A DNA stretch of 64,000 nt from Ardenticatenales bacterium (lineage in GTDB: Bacteria; Chloroflexota; Anaerolineae; Ardenticatenales; Ardenticatenaceae), in NCBI GenBank assembly GCA_020634795.1, contig JACKAZ010000004.1, forward strand, positions 111,001 through 175,000. The letters run 5' to 3'. The notes beneath the pieces are model-generated. The model was not told the DNA's origin. It searched no databases and was given only the letters and a program-made list of their open reading frames with translations. Below are positions 26,956 through 34,347 of this stretch, in pieces; the first letter of the stretch is position 1; each line of letters begins with the position of its first letter. The translations under genes were made by a program, and so were the position numbers.

Positions 26956-27274
26956 CGCAGAACAGGGAAGAGATTGGCTTGGTTTTGAGGGGGGGGGCGG
27001 TAGAGGGTGCTGCTGGCTTGTGGGGCGCTGGTGAACGCAGAACAGGGAAGAGATTGGCTTGGTTTTCAGGGGGCAGACTGGTGCGCTTGCTGCTGGCTGT
27101 TAGGGCGTTGGTGAACGCAGAACAGGGAAGAGATTGGCTTGGTTTTGAGGGGGGAGGCGGTAGAGGGTGCTGCTGGCTTGTGGGGCGCTGGTGAACGCAG
27201 AACAGGGAAGAGATCGGCTTGGTTTTCAGGGGGGGGACTGTTGCGCTTGCTGCTGGCTTGTGGGGCGTTGGTGA
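26955..27274. repeat. four exact-length 80-bp tandem repeats of two alternating types
   Basis: Units start at 26955, 27035, 27115 and 27195, each opening with ACGCAGAACAGGGAAGAGAT. Units 1 and 3 continue with TTTTGAGG...CGGTAGAGGGTG, and units 2 and 4 with TTTTCAGG...GCGCTTGCTGCTGG, so the array is an A-B-A-B duplication of a 160-base block. The repeated unit is GC/purine-skewed and has short open frames in some phases without ribosome binding sites. No gene is claimed here. Confidence 0.9.
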
Positions 27275-27318
27275 ACGCAGAACCCTTCTCTTCGCTCAGG
27301 GCAAGCTCCGAACGCAGA
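27274..27318. repeat. 45-bp dispersed repeat, copy 1
   Basis: This 45-base block with the core CTTCGCTCAGGGCAAGCTCC, flanked by AACGCAGA on both sides, is identical to 29475-29519. A degenerate copy is at 47696-47740. It follows directly after the 80-bp array. Confidence 0.9.
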
Positions 27319-27350
27319 ACGCAGAACAACCAAACCTCACGCCAGCACTC

Positions 27351-27422
27351 ACCAAACTCACCAAACTCACTAAACTCATCAAACTCACAAAACTCATAAA
27401 ACTCACCAAACTCATCAAACTC
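27351..27422. repeat. 9-bp tandem repeat (AAACTCAYC)n, block 1
   Basis: About eight imperfect units of AAACTCACC/AAACTCATC end two bases before the TTGACA promoter box at 27425. Sister blocks lie at 29582-29733 and 37888-37920. Confidence 0.85.
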
Positions 27423-27424
27423 CT

Positions 27425-27453
27425 TTGACAGGATAGCGCGATTGGTTTATACT
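27425..27453 (+). promoter_or_regulatory. near-consensus sigma70-type promoter for the S1-domain gene
   Basis: TTGACA (27425-27430), a 17-base spacer and TATACT (27448-27453) make one of the best vegetative promoter matches in the window. The transcript would start near 27460 and carry a leader of roughly 270 bases before the S1 gene. Confidence 0.8.
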
Positions 27454-27581
27454 AGGGACACAACAACTTCCAAGTTATAAGCGGCAATCTTTCGACCATC
27501 GCTTGCAGCTCCGTTGACCATAATCGCACGCCAAGATCAGGCACGCTGATCTCCGCACATTCGTTTAAGAGAACTGTCATT

Positions 27582-27611
27582 CACGCGTCGCCGTCATGGG
27601 GCGCGTTTTTG
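27582..27611 (+). promoter_or_regulatory. leader hairpin with T-run (possible attenuator)
   Basis: ACGCGTC (27582-27588) can pair with GGGCGCGT (about 27599-27606), followed by TTTTTG. This looks like an intrinsic terminator inside the S1 leader, between promoter and gene. The stem has a G-T pair and a short mismatch, so support is moderate. Confidence 0.4.
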
Positions 27612-27730
27612 TTGTTTGACGGAAGAGGTGATTTCTAGATTGTGGCCTGATATGCTTTCGGATTTTCGTGAGGGCACGGAGAGAATTCCGCCTATGATTT
27701 GGATCAAACCCGTCGAGGAGAGCAGTTTTG

Positions 27731-29155
27731 GTGAAAGATTTCATTGGAGAGCAGCAAGACAAAGAGAATTCCCTGATGTGGGAATATCTGAATCAGGAGG
27801 AGTTCGATTATCAGCGTCCGGAGCGCGGCGAGATTCGGCCCGGAATCGTCTTGACGAAGGGCAAGGATGAGATCACGCTCGATATCGGCGTGAAGCTGGA
27901 TGCAGTGGTCCAATCCCAGGATTTGGCAAAACTCGACCCAGAAGAGCTGGCCAATATCCGGGTGGGAGACGAAATTCCAGTTTATATTCTCACCTCTGAG
28001 GATGTGGATGGGCGGATCGTCTCGTCGATCAACATGGCCAAGAGCCAAGAGGATTGGAACGAGGCCGAACGACTGCTGGAGAGTGGCGAAATCTTCGATG
28101 GGGTAGTGGAGCACCACAACAAGGGTGGCCTGATCATCGAATTTGGCCGCTTGCGCGGTTTCATTCCCGCCTCGCAGGTGACGGCGCTGATGCAGCGCAC
28201 CGACAGCGGCAGCCGCGTGGAGCGGCTGGAGCAGATGGTCGGCGAGACGCTGCACATGAAGGTGATCGAAGTCGACCAGCGTCGCCGCCGCCTCATCTTG
28301 TCCGAACGGGCCGCCATGCGCGAATGGCGCGCCGAAAACAAGGCCCGCCTGATGGAAGAGCTGCAAGAGGGTGATGTGCGCAGCGGGGTGGTGACCAACC
28401 TGATGAACTTCGGTGTCTTTGTGGACTTGGGTGGGGCCGATGGCCTCGTTCACGTCAGCGAGCTGGCCTGGCACCGCGTGCGCCATCCGAAGGATATCGT
28501 GGCGGTCGGCGAAGAGGTCGAGGTCTATGTGATCAGCATCGACCGCGACGAGGAGCGGATCGCCCTCAGCATGAAGCGGTTGCAGCCCGACCCGTGGTCC
28601 CAAGTAGCGCAGAACTACAGCGTGGGCGATGTGGTTGAGAGTGAAGTGACCAACCTGACCGATTTTGGCGCCTTTGCCCGCATCGCGCCCGGCATCGAAG
28701 GGTTGATCCACATTTCCGAATTGGTGGATGAGAAGATCGAACATCCGCGCGAAGTGGTGCACCGCGGCCAACGGCTGGCGTTACGGATCATCAGCATCGA
28801 CACCGAGCGGCAGCGCATCGGCCTGAGCCTGAAGCGTGCGCCCGCGCCCGCGCCGCCCGAGCCGCTGCCCGCGCCGGACGACGCGATGTTGGACGATGCA
28901 GCAGAATTGGCGGAAGCGCCCGTTGCGTTCGAGGATGCGCCATCAGCCCCCACGCCGCCACCGGACGAACCGACCTTCGGCACCATCGAAGAAGCGTTGC
29001 AAGTGGCACTGGGTGGCGACAGCGTGGACACGTCGGATAGCAGCGAAGCGACAGCGCCGTCTAGCAGCGCCGATGCCCCGCTGAACGATGGGCCAGCAGC
29101 GCCCGACGACAGCGCCACGCCGCTGACCAGCGACGAGACAGATACCTCGGCCTAA
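27731..29155 (+). CDS. S1 RNA-binding domain protein (bS1-like)
   Basis: The 474-residue protein has four S1 domains: about 22-90 (divergent), 105-170 (IIEFGRLRGFIPASQV), 190-258 (GVFVDLGGADGLVHVSEL) and 277-345 (GAFARIAPGIEGLIHISEL). An acidic, Ala/Pro/Ser-rich tail of about 120 residues follows. It is likely the ribosomal S1-like protein that helps mRNAs bind the 30S subunit, although E. coli S1 has six domains. GTG 27731 or TTG 27728 could initiate, both after GAGGAG. rpsU follows after 51 bases, consistent with a translation operon. The long leader may serve autoregulation, as is known for rpsA. Confidence 0.85.
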   Translation: MKDFIGEQQDKENSLMWEYLNQEEFDYQRPERGEIRPGIVLTKGKDEITLDIGVKLDAVVQSQDLAKLDPEELANIRVGDEIPVYILTSEDVDGRIVSSINMAKSQEDWNEAERLLESGEIFDGVVEHHNKGGLIIEFGRLRGFIPASQVTALMQRTDSGSRVERLEQMVGETLHMKVIEVDQRRRRLILSERAAMREWRAENKARLMEELQEGDVRSGVVTNLMNFGVFVDLGGADGLVHVSELAWHRVRHPKDIVAVGEEVEVYVISIDRDEERIALSMKRLQPDPWSQVAQNYSVGDVVESEVTNLTDFGAFARIAPGIEGLIHISELVDEKIEHPREVVHRGQRLALRIISIDTERQRIGLSLKRAPAPAPPEPLPAPDDAMLDDAAELAEAPVAFEDAPSAPTPPPDEPTFGTIEEALQVALGGDSVDTSDSSEATAPSSSADAPLNDGPAAPDDSATPLTSDETDTSA

Positions 29156-29206
29156 GCGCCGGTCATAACCCACGGCGTTCGCGCCGAAGGAAAGGGGGTG
29201 AGATTC

Positions 29207-29389
29207 ATGGCAGTCAAATTACGACAAGGTGAGAGCCAAGACCAATTGCTCAAGCGATTCCGCAAAGAGGTGGCCTCGGCCCGCATCCTAAGCACCTATC
29301 GCAAGAAGCGATGGTACATCTCCAAGAGCGAACTGGAGCGCAAAGCCCGCAAAAAGGCCCTGCGCAAAGTGCGCCATCGCCGCCGCTAA
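29207..29389 (+). CDS. rpsU: 30S ribosomal protein bS21
   Basis: A 60-residue, highly basic protein (MAVKLRQGESQDQLLKRFRK) with the bS21 ending KKALRKVRHRRR. bS21 sits on the 30S platform near the anti-Shine-Dalgarno region and bS1. ATG 29207 is chosen because AAAGGGGG lies eight bases upstream. It probably shares a transcript with the S1-domain gene, and a terminator follows 20 bases later. Confidence 0.95.
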   Translation: MAVKLRQGESQDQLLKRFRKEVASARILSTYRKKRWYISKSELERKARKKALRKVRHRRR

Positions 29390-29409
29390 CCGCGAAAGCG
29401 AGCCAACAG

Positions 29410-29442
29410 AAGAGCGTCTCGGCATTCCGAGGCGCTCTTTTT
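29410..29442 (+). terminator. Rho-independent terminator after rpsU
   Basis: AGAGCGTCTCGG (29411-29422) pairs with CCGAGGCGCTCT (29427-29438) with one internal mismatch, followed by TTTTT. It ends the S1-rpsU unit. Confidence 0.85.
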
Positions 29443-29474
29443 GCTGCCTCCCCGAATTTCGACACAATAAGATC

Positions 29475-29519
29475 AACGCAGAACCCTTCTCTTCGCTCAG
29501 GGCAAGCTCCGAACGCAGA
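29475..29519. repeat. 45-bp dispersed repeat, copy 2
   Basis: Identical over all 45 bases to 27274-27318. It leads straight into the 14-bp tandem array at 29513. Confidence 0.9.
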
Positions 29520-29572
29520 GCAGGTAACGCAGAGCAGGTAACGCAGAGCAGGTAACGCAGAGCAGGTAACGC
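29513..29572. repeat. 14-bp tandem repeat
   Basis: Four perfect ACGCAGAGCAGGTA units (29513-29568) and the start of a fifth. The unit overlaps the right end of the 45-bp repeat, suggesting slippage of its ACGCAGA edge. Confidence 0.9.
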
Positions 29573-29581
29573 AGAGCAACG

Positions 29582-29733
29582 TCAAACTCATTAAACTCAC
29601 CAAACTCATTAAACTCACCAAACTCATCAAACTCACCAAACTCACCAAACTCACAAAACTCATTACACTCATTAAACTCACAAAACTCATTAAACTCACT
29701 AAACTCACTAAACTCACCAAACTCACCAAACTC
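29582..29733. repeat. 9-bp tandem repeat (AAACTCAYY)n, block 2
   Basis: About 17 units of AAACTCACC and variants run to within three bases of the GH13 start codon. The GH13 start therefore has no Shine-Dalgarno sequence; its 5' untranslated region would be this repeat. Confidence 0.9.
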
Positions 29734-29735
29734 GA

Positions 29736-31367
29736 ATGAACGACACAACCTACCGCTGGTGGCAATCCGGCATCATTTACCAGATCTATCCGCGCTCCTA
29801 TCAGGATTCCAACGCCGACGGGATTGGGGATTTGCGCGGTATTCGGCGGCGGCTTGACTATCTGCGAAGCTTGGGGGTGGATGCGATCTGGCTGTCGCCG
29901 ATCTACCCTTCGCCGATGCACGACTTCGGCTACGATGTGGCCGATTACCGCGATGTGGACCCGCGTTTCGGCACCCTCGACGAAATGGAGAGACTGATCG
30001 ACGAGATGCACGCGCGCGGGCTGAAACTGATCCTCGACCTGGTGCCGAATCACAGTTCGAGCGATCACCCCTTCTTTGTGGAGAGCCGCAGCCGCCGCGA
30101 CAACCCCAAGCGGGATTGGTACATCTGGCGCGACCCCGCGCCCGACGGCGGGCCGCCCAACAACTGGCTCAGTTTCTTCGGTGGGCCGGCGTGGACGTAC
30201 GACGAGAGCAGCGGCCAGTACTACCTGCACCAATTTGTCACGCAGCAGCCCGAACTCAACTACCGCAACCCCGAAGTGCTGGCCTGGATGTTGGACAACA
30301 TGCGTTTCTGGCTGGATCGTGGTGTGGACGGCTTTCGGGTCGATGTGATCTGGCTGATGATGAAAGATCCAGCGTTCCGCGACGAGCCGGAAGATCCCGA
30401 TTGGGATGGCGTCAACCCCCACAACCGTCTGAAACACCTCTACACCGCCGATCTGCCCGAAGTTCACGAGCTGATCCGCCAGATGCGGGCCACCTTGGAT
30501 GCGTACGATGACCGTGTTATGATTGGCGAGATCTACCTGCCCAACGATCGGTTGATGACCTATTACGGCGAGGCGCTCGATGAGACGCACATGCCCTACA
30601 ACTTCCAACTGATCGACGCACCGTGGCAGGCGCAGACCGTGAAGCGACTGGTGGAGCAGTACGAGGCCGATTTGCTGGAGGGGGCATGGCCCAACTGGGT
30701 GCTCGGCAATCACGACCAGCACCGCATGGCGAGCCGGGTGGGCGCCGCCCAAGCGCGGGTCGCGAACATGTTACTGCTGACCCTGCGCGGTACGCCGACC
30801 AGCTACTACGGCGAGGAGATCGGGATGGTGGACGGGGAGATTCCGCCCGAATTCGTGCAAGATCCGCCCGCCGTCAATCAGCCCGAGATTGCCCACATCG
30901 TGGGCCGCGATCCGGAGCGTACGCCGATGCAGTGGAACAGCACAGCGAACGCGGGCTTCAGCCCGTCAGGGGCAACGACGTGGCTGCCGGTCGCCGCCGA
31001 TTACAGTGAGCGCAACGTGGCACAGCAGGAGCAGGAACCGACCTCCATGCTCCAGCTCTATCGTACCCTGACCCGTCTGCGCCGCGCCGAATCTGCGCTC
31101 AGCGTGGGCGATTACATGGCCGTGGACGCGGAACTCCCGACGGAACTCTACGCCTATCGACGCCAAGGGCAGGGCGGGGACGACGACTTTCTCGTGGTAC
31201 TCAACTTTGGGGGCGCAGCGCACACCGTTGATTTGAGCCGCGAGGGGCAGCGGGCCACCATCGCCGTCGCCACGTCCTTGCAGCGGTGGGGCGCGGTGGC
31301 GCTCGCGGCATTGACCGTGGGGCCGAACGAAGGGCTGCTGCTGAGGTTGGCGGCGGTACACCAGTAG
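29736..31367 (+). CDS. GH13 alpha-glucosidase/oligo-1,6-glucosidase-like enzyme
   Basis: A 543-residue alpha-amylase-family enzyme with the four usual regions. The catalytic set is D203 (GFRVDVIW), E265 (VMIGEIYLP) and D327 (LGNHDQHR); region I is DLVPNHSSSDH. The sequence NADGIGDLRGI and the GLKLILD stretch point to the exo-alpha-glucosidase/oligo-1,6-glucosidase subfamilies, not endo-amylases. No signal peptide, so it acts on cytosolic oligosaccharides. treS and malQ lie 3-5 kb downstream on the same strand. The last 95 coding bases but one codon group are duplicated at 32310-32404. No ribosome binding site precedes the ATG. Confidence 0.92.
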   Translation: MNDTTYRWWQSGIIYQIYPRSYQDSNADGIGDLRGIRRRLDYLRSLGVDAIWLSPIYPSPMHDFGYDVADYRDVDPRFGTLDEMERLIDEMHARGLKLILDLVPNHSSSDHPFFVESRSRRDNPKRDWYIWRDPAPDGGPPNNWLSFFGGPAWTYDESSGQYYLHQFVTQQPELNYRNPEVLAWMLDNMRFWLDRGVDGFRVDVIWLMMKDPAFRDEPEDPDWDGVNPHNRLKHLYTADLPEVHELIRQMRATLDAYDDRVMIGEIYLPNDRLMTYYGEALDETHMPYNFQLIDAPWQAQTVKRLVEQYEADLLEGAWPNWVLGNHDQHRMASRVGAAQARVANMLLLTLRGTPTSYYGEEIGMVDGEIPPEFVQDPPAVNQPEIAHIVGRDPERTPMQWNSTANAGFSPSGATTWLPVAADYSERNVAQQEQEPTSMLQLYRTLTRLRRAESALSVGDYMAVDAELPTELYAYRRQGQGGDDDFLVVLNFGGAAHTVDLSREGQRATIAVATSLQRWGAVALAALTVGPNEGLLLRLAAVHQ

Positions 31368-31510
31368 CCTAGCTGGGTCTAGGTACGATCTCGCGTTGCT
31401 GAACCTCAAGCCGATCAAAATCAATCAGGTCTAAGCCGTGGTGAGGCAGCGATTGGGTTTGAGCAAACACCTCCTGTAACAGTACAATACTTTGTAGGAG
31501 ATGGAAACAC

Positions 31511-31927
31511 ATGCCTCGTTATGATCTGTTTCATGATACGGTACGTACGGCTCTGACTAAAGATGGCTGGACCATCACCCATGATCCCTTCCTGATCGAA
31601 TATAAAGGCTTTCGCCTGCAAGCTGATCTTGGCGCAGCAAAAGTATTTGCTGCTGAAAAGGAAGCGCAACGGATAGTCGTCGAAGTCAAAGTATTTGGGA
31701 CGCCTTCCTTTGTGAGCGAGTTGCAAAAATCGGTCGGTCAGTATCTGATGTACCGCACCTTCCTTAAGCATACGGCACCCGAACGTGAACTATTTTTGGC
31801 GCTTCCCCAGAGTGTGTTCGAGGATTTCTTCCAGCAGGAGGCAATCACCGAAATTGTAGAGGAACATCAACTACACTTGCTCGTTTTCGACCCCACGACC
31901 GAAGAGGTGATCAAGTGGATAAAGTGA
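31511..31927 (+). CDS. XisH family protein
   Basis: A 138-residue protein of the XisH family, first described as a factor needed for excision of the fdxN element in heterocystous cyanobacteria. Visible marks are HDTVRTALTKDGWTITHDP, LQADLGAAKVFAAEK, RIVVEVKVF and SVGQYLMYRTFL. The E-x-K within VEVKVF and the upstream Asp fit a PD-(D/E)XK nuclease-like fold, which is inference. It overlaps xisI by 13 bases, as is usual for this pair. Base composition is lower in GC than the flanking glucan genes, suggesting acquisition. Confidence 0.9.
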   Translation: MPRYDLFHDTVRTALTKDGWTITHDPFLIEYKGFRLQADLGAAKVFAAEKEAQRIVVEVKVFGTPSFVSELQKSVGQYLMYRTFLKHTAPERELFLALPQSVFEDFFQQEAITEIVEEHQLHLLVFDPTTEEVIKWIK

Positions 31928-32250
31928 CACGCTATCAGCAACTACTCCAGCAGCTAGTGAACCGCTATGCCGAATACCAGCCCAGTCACGGTCAGATCAT
32001 CACCTATCCAATCTGCGACGTGACCCAGCATCACTACATGCTGCTCGATGTGGGATGGGACAACACCGGGCGTGTCCATGCCGTTGCCTTTCACGCGCGG
32101 CTGGATGATGGCAAAGTGTGGATTGAGTGGGATGGAACTGATCCAAGCCTCACGGAAGCCCTAATGGCAGCGGGCATTCCTGCCACCGACCTAGTGCTCG
32201 GCTACTATCGGCCCGAATACCGTGCCCTCGCAGGGATAGCGACAGCGTAA
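31915..32250 (+). CDS. XisI family protein
   Basis: A 111-residue XisI protein (YQQLLQQLVNRYAEYQPSHG, YMLLDVGWDNTGRVHAVAFH, KVWIEWDGTDPS, VLGYYRPEYRAL). It overlaps xisH by 13 bases and would be translationally coupled. The pair is widespread in cyanobacteria and Chloroflexota, in many copies per genome, and its activity outside fdxN excision is unknown; a toxin-antitoxin-like module is one idea. No excision site or integrase is next to it. Confidence 0.9.
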   Translation: MDKVTRYQQLLQQLVNRYAEYQPSHGQIITYPICDVTQHHYMLLDVGWDNTGRVHAVAFHARLDDGKVWIEWDGTDPSLTEALMAAGIPATDLVLGYYRPEYRALAGIATA

Positions 32251-32309
32251 GGCGGTATGGCAACGCCGTCGTCTCCCGAGCCAGAGCCCTCACATCGCCA
32301 ACCCCGTAT

Positions 32310-32404
32310 CCACCCTCGCCGTCGCCACGTCCTTACAGCGGTGGGGCGCGGTAGCGCTCGCGGCACTGACCGTAGGACCGAACGAAGGGCTGCTGCTGAG
32401 GTTG
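32310..32404 (+). repeat. duplicated 3' fragment of the GH13 gene
   Basis: These 95 bases match 31255-31349 of the GH13 gene with about seven substitutions (about 93% identity), in the same orientation. The two copies bracket the xisH/xisI pair at a distance of 1,055 bases. The remainder of the 32251-32574 gap shows no gene. Confidence 0.92.
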
Positions 32405-32574
32405 TGACGCATTCGGGCGTTCACGCGCTGGAAGAGGCTCTTGAATTGGGCGCTCAAGATGACAGGGCAGCTCAATTACACGCATAGAGCAGGGGGATAG
32501 AGAGCTGAGCTGGCACGATCAACGACTCGCAGGTGGCTGGCCCTACTCTGTGACGAAAAGGAGCGAACTACCTC

Positions 32575-33111
32575 GTGTTCCGCCTCACGACTTCGACCTC
32601 TGACACGCTGACAGAGGCACAACGCGCCGCCATCGTAGCGCTTTGCGTGGCAGCCCATGACGATGAGGCGTTCCGCGATCTCTTTGCCTTCGTCGCGCCA
32701 GATACCTTGCACATCTTGGCCTACGACGATGCGGCGCTCGTTGCACATGCCATGGTGGGTACGCGCTGGGTGCAGCCCGCGCCCCACCCGCCGCTACGCA
32801 CCGCCTATGTCGATGCGGTGGCGGTGTCGCCCACTGCGCAGGGGCAGGGCGTGGGGCGGCGGCTGATGGCGCGGCTCGCCGACGAGGTGGCGGCCGACTA
32901 CGAGCTTGCCTGCCTGGAATCGGAAGAGGCGTGGCCTTTCTACGAGCGTTGCGGCTGGGAACGATGGCGTGGCCCGCTCGCCGGGCGGGGGGCGCAGGGG
33001 CGAGTCCCTACCCCCGACCAAGAGGGCATCATGATTCTGCGCCTTCCCGCGACGCCGCCGCTCGACTTGGATGGGTCGCTGAGTATCGAGATCGAGGGGC
33101 GCATTTGGTGA
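32575..33111 (+). CDS. GNAT acetyltransferase, AAC(2')-like
   Basis: A 178-residue GNAT protein with the acetyl-CoA motif VDAVAVSPTAQGQGVGRRLM (the Q/RxxGxG/A loop) and the C-terminal motif AWPFYERCGWERWRGP. The order LVAHAMVGTRW, then TAYVDAVAV, then LACLESEEAWPFY, and the ending VPTPDQEGIMILRLP, closely follow aminoglycoside 2'-N-acetyltransferases. The natural substrate is unproven, and many such chromosomal proteins do not confer resistance. GTG 32575 is used, with AAGGAG 12 bases upstream. Confidence 0.8.
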   Translation: MFRLTTSTSDTLTEAQRAAIVALCVAAHDDEAFRDLFAFVAPDTLHILAYDDAALVAHAMVGTRWVQPAPHPPLRTAYVDAVAVSPTAQGQGVGRRLMARLADEVAADYELACLESEEAWPFYERCGWERWRGPLAGRGAQGRVPTPDQEGIMILRLPATPPLDLDGSLSIEIEGRIW

Positions 33112-33159
33112 GGCGCTCTGCACCTCATTGTTGAAAGCTCGGTAACAAGGGGAGTTTCG

Positions 33160-33506
33160 GTGTTGGGCGCGGTCTTAGAGAAGCTACCTATGTTCGACAG
33201 ACTATCACTCGTGAGTCGTGGGTTGACGACGAAGTTTCCAGCGGGAAATCAACCCTTCCAACTGGTGACGCGCCTGCTCGAGGAGTGCGGCAAGCTCGCG
33301 GAAGGGCTGAACCATTTCGAGGGAAGCGGCACCAAGCGCGAACGATAAGGCATGCCAGACCGTAGTCGCTTGGCCGAAGAGGCGTCCCACGTGCTGCGAA
33401 GTATTTTTCAGATCGTGCAGTCTATGGGATCGAGACGGAGGGGGAGGACGCCCTGCTGAAGCCGTACAACAATTTCAGGCGAGATGGATTTATTGCGTTG
33501 GAGTGA
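33160..33506 (+). pseudogene. MazG-like nucleotide pyrophosphohydrolase relic
   Basis: The frame from 33160 encodes GNQPFQLVTRLLEECGKLAE and LNHFEGSGTKRER, the helix and EExxE-like metal site of MazG-like proteins, then hits TAA at 33346-33348. In the same frame the chain continues as GMPDRSRLAEEASHVLRSIF. After one missing T near 33422 it resumes in another frame as YGIETEGEDALLKPYNNFRR and stops at 33504-33506. One nonsense change and one single-base deletion account for the decay, so loss is recent. Confidence 0.7.
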
Positions 33507-33518
33507 GACGGTCAGCAA

Positions 33519-33758
33519 TCAGAGCCGATCTCTTTCATCCGGGGGATCGACATCCGGCACTTTAGACAGAGCAGCCAAGAACTTATCGCGATTGCCACGT
33601 TGTGCACGCTCCTCCAAGTAGTTCTCGGTAGCGATGGCAGAGGCTTTTTCGGCAATAGCAAGCATCACGAACTGGTCGAGTGTCATTCCTTCTCGCTCCA
33701 CAATCTCATCGACCGTTTTGTGCAGCGAATCAGGAATTCGAAGGCTAATTGTCGTCAT
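33519..33758 (-). CDS. ribbon-helix-helix antitoxin-like protein
   Basis: A 79-residue protein beginning MTTISLRIPDSLHKTVDEIV, the ribbon-helix-helix DNA-binding signature of CopG/Arc-type antitoxins. It continues with ENYLEERAQRGNRDKFLAAL and an acidic C-terminus. ATG 33758 has GGAG seven bases upstream. It lies just downstream of, and in frame with, the broken PIN gene, its presumed toxin partner. With the toxin split it may now be an orphan regulator. Confidence 0.8.
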   Translation of the reverse strand: MTTISLRIPDSLHKTVDEIVEREGMTLDQFVMLAIAEKASAIATENYLEERAQRGNRDKFLAALSKVPDVDPPDERDRL

Positions 33759-34347
33759 GAATAACTCCGATTTGTTCAGGAAGTCGCGTGGCGTTAGGGC
33801 CTCTATCCCGAATTGAATACTACCTCGAAAATGACGCCGATTGAAGGTTATACCAAATCGGAAGGTTGCTTGTGCAACGTCGATCAATGGTAACAGCAAA
33901 GAAGGGGCCTGCGCAGGCAGGCCCATTGGCCGACAGGCCCTCCAGCGGGGATTTTAATCCCCGCCCCACGGTTACACCATCAATTCCACATCCACAATTG
34001 TCTATGAGAATTGGTATTACAATGTGATTGCAACTTGCTGCAACAGCGAGTTCTAGGACCATATCGTCGCCTGGATCCGGCAGGAAAGGACGCCACAGGA
34101 AGAAGATTCGCTGTCTATTCGAGATCGTGCAAAGATAGTCCAAGATATCGTCTATATCTTGTTCGGTCAAAGGTATCTCGTTGAGCATTCGTTTGGCGAC
34201 CGCCTCGTACTCTGCAACCAATGGCACAGACAAATTCGTCTGAAATAGGTCACTGGCGGTTAGCAACAAGAGGCGATACGCAGCACCGCGTTGTGAGCGA
34301 AACGCGGCGATGAGAACGCTAGTATCAATCACGATTTGGGGTCGCAT
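33759..34347 (-). pseudogene. PIN-domain toxin gene split by a MITE-like element
   Basis: From ATG 34347 the protein reads MRPQIVIDTSVLIAAFRSQRG (first acidic PIN residue D8), then the DPGDDMVLELAVAASCNHIV stretch with the next acidic residues. The expected C-terminus (ITFNRRHFRGSIQFGIEALT) is found in the same strand only after 167 extra bases, between 33763 and 33850. Removing bases 33851-34019 (the element plus one TA) rejoins the frame as CNHIVTFNRRHF, exactly the family consensus. As it stands, translation runs into the insert and stops about 60 residues later (ORF stop at 33820). No stop codon lies between the PIN end and the antitoxin ATG in this frame, so a second small lesion is possible. 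Confidence 0.75.
33849..34019. mobile_element. MITE-like insertion with TA target duplication
   Basis: A 167-base non-coding element (33851-34017) is flanked by TA dinucleotides at 33849-33850 and 34018-34019. Its ends form imperfect inverted repeats (TACCAAATCGG and, reversed, ATACCAATTCTC). Excision restores an uninterrupted PIN toxin sequence, which fixes the boundaries. TA targets and TACCAA-type ends suggest mobilisation by an IS630/Tc1-mariner transposase from elsewhere. Inside are short inverted repeats (GGCCTGCGCAGGC; GCGGGGATTTTAATCCCCGC). Confidence 0.75.

Noticed and set aside
26955..27274. 80-bp array considered as a CRISPR
   Set aside because: Units are contiguous with no unique spacers, have only two alternating subtypes, and no cas genes are near.
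27616..27870. Short ORF overlapping the S1 gene start (84 codons)
   Set aside because: Different frame from the S1 domains, no ribosome binding site, and it runs out of frame across a conserved coding region.
29582..29733. 9-bp repeat block considered as a coding repeat (Thr-Lys-Leu or Glu-Phe-Gly)
   Set aside because: The open frames lack start signals and conserved neighbours; the block is better seen as a microsatellite in a spacer.
29250..30752. Minus-strand ORF of 500 codons over rpsU and GH13
   Set aside because: Runs through the 9-bp repeats (giving repeated Glu-Phe-Gly/Ser) and the antisense of GH13; not a real protein.
33519..33926. Antitoxin read from a far upstream start (136 codons)
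   Set aside because: The extra N-terminus is MITE end plus PIN-toxin C-terminus. The real start is ATG 33758 with GGAG upstream.
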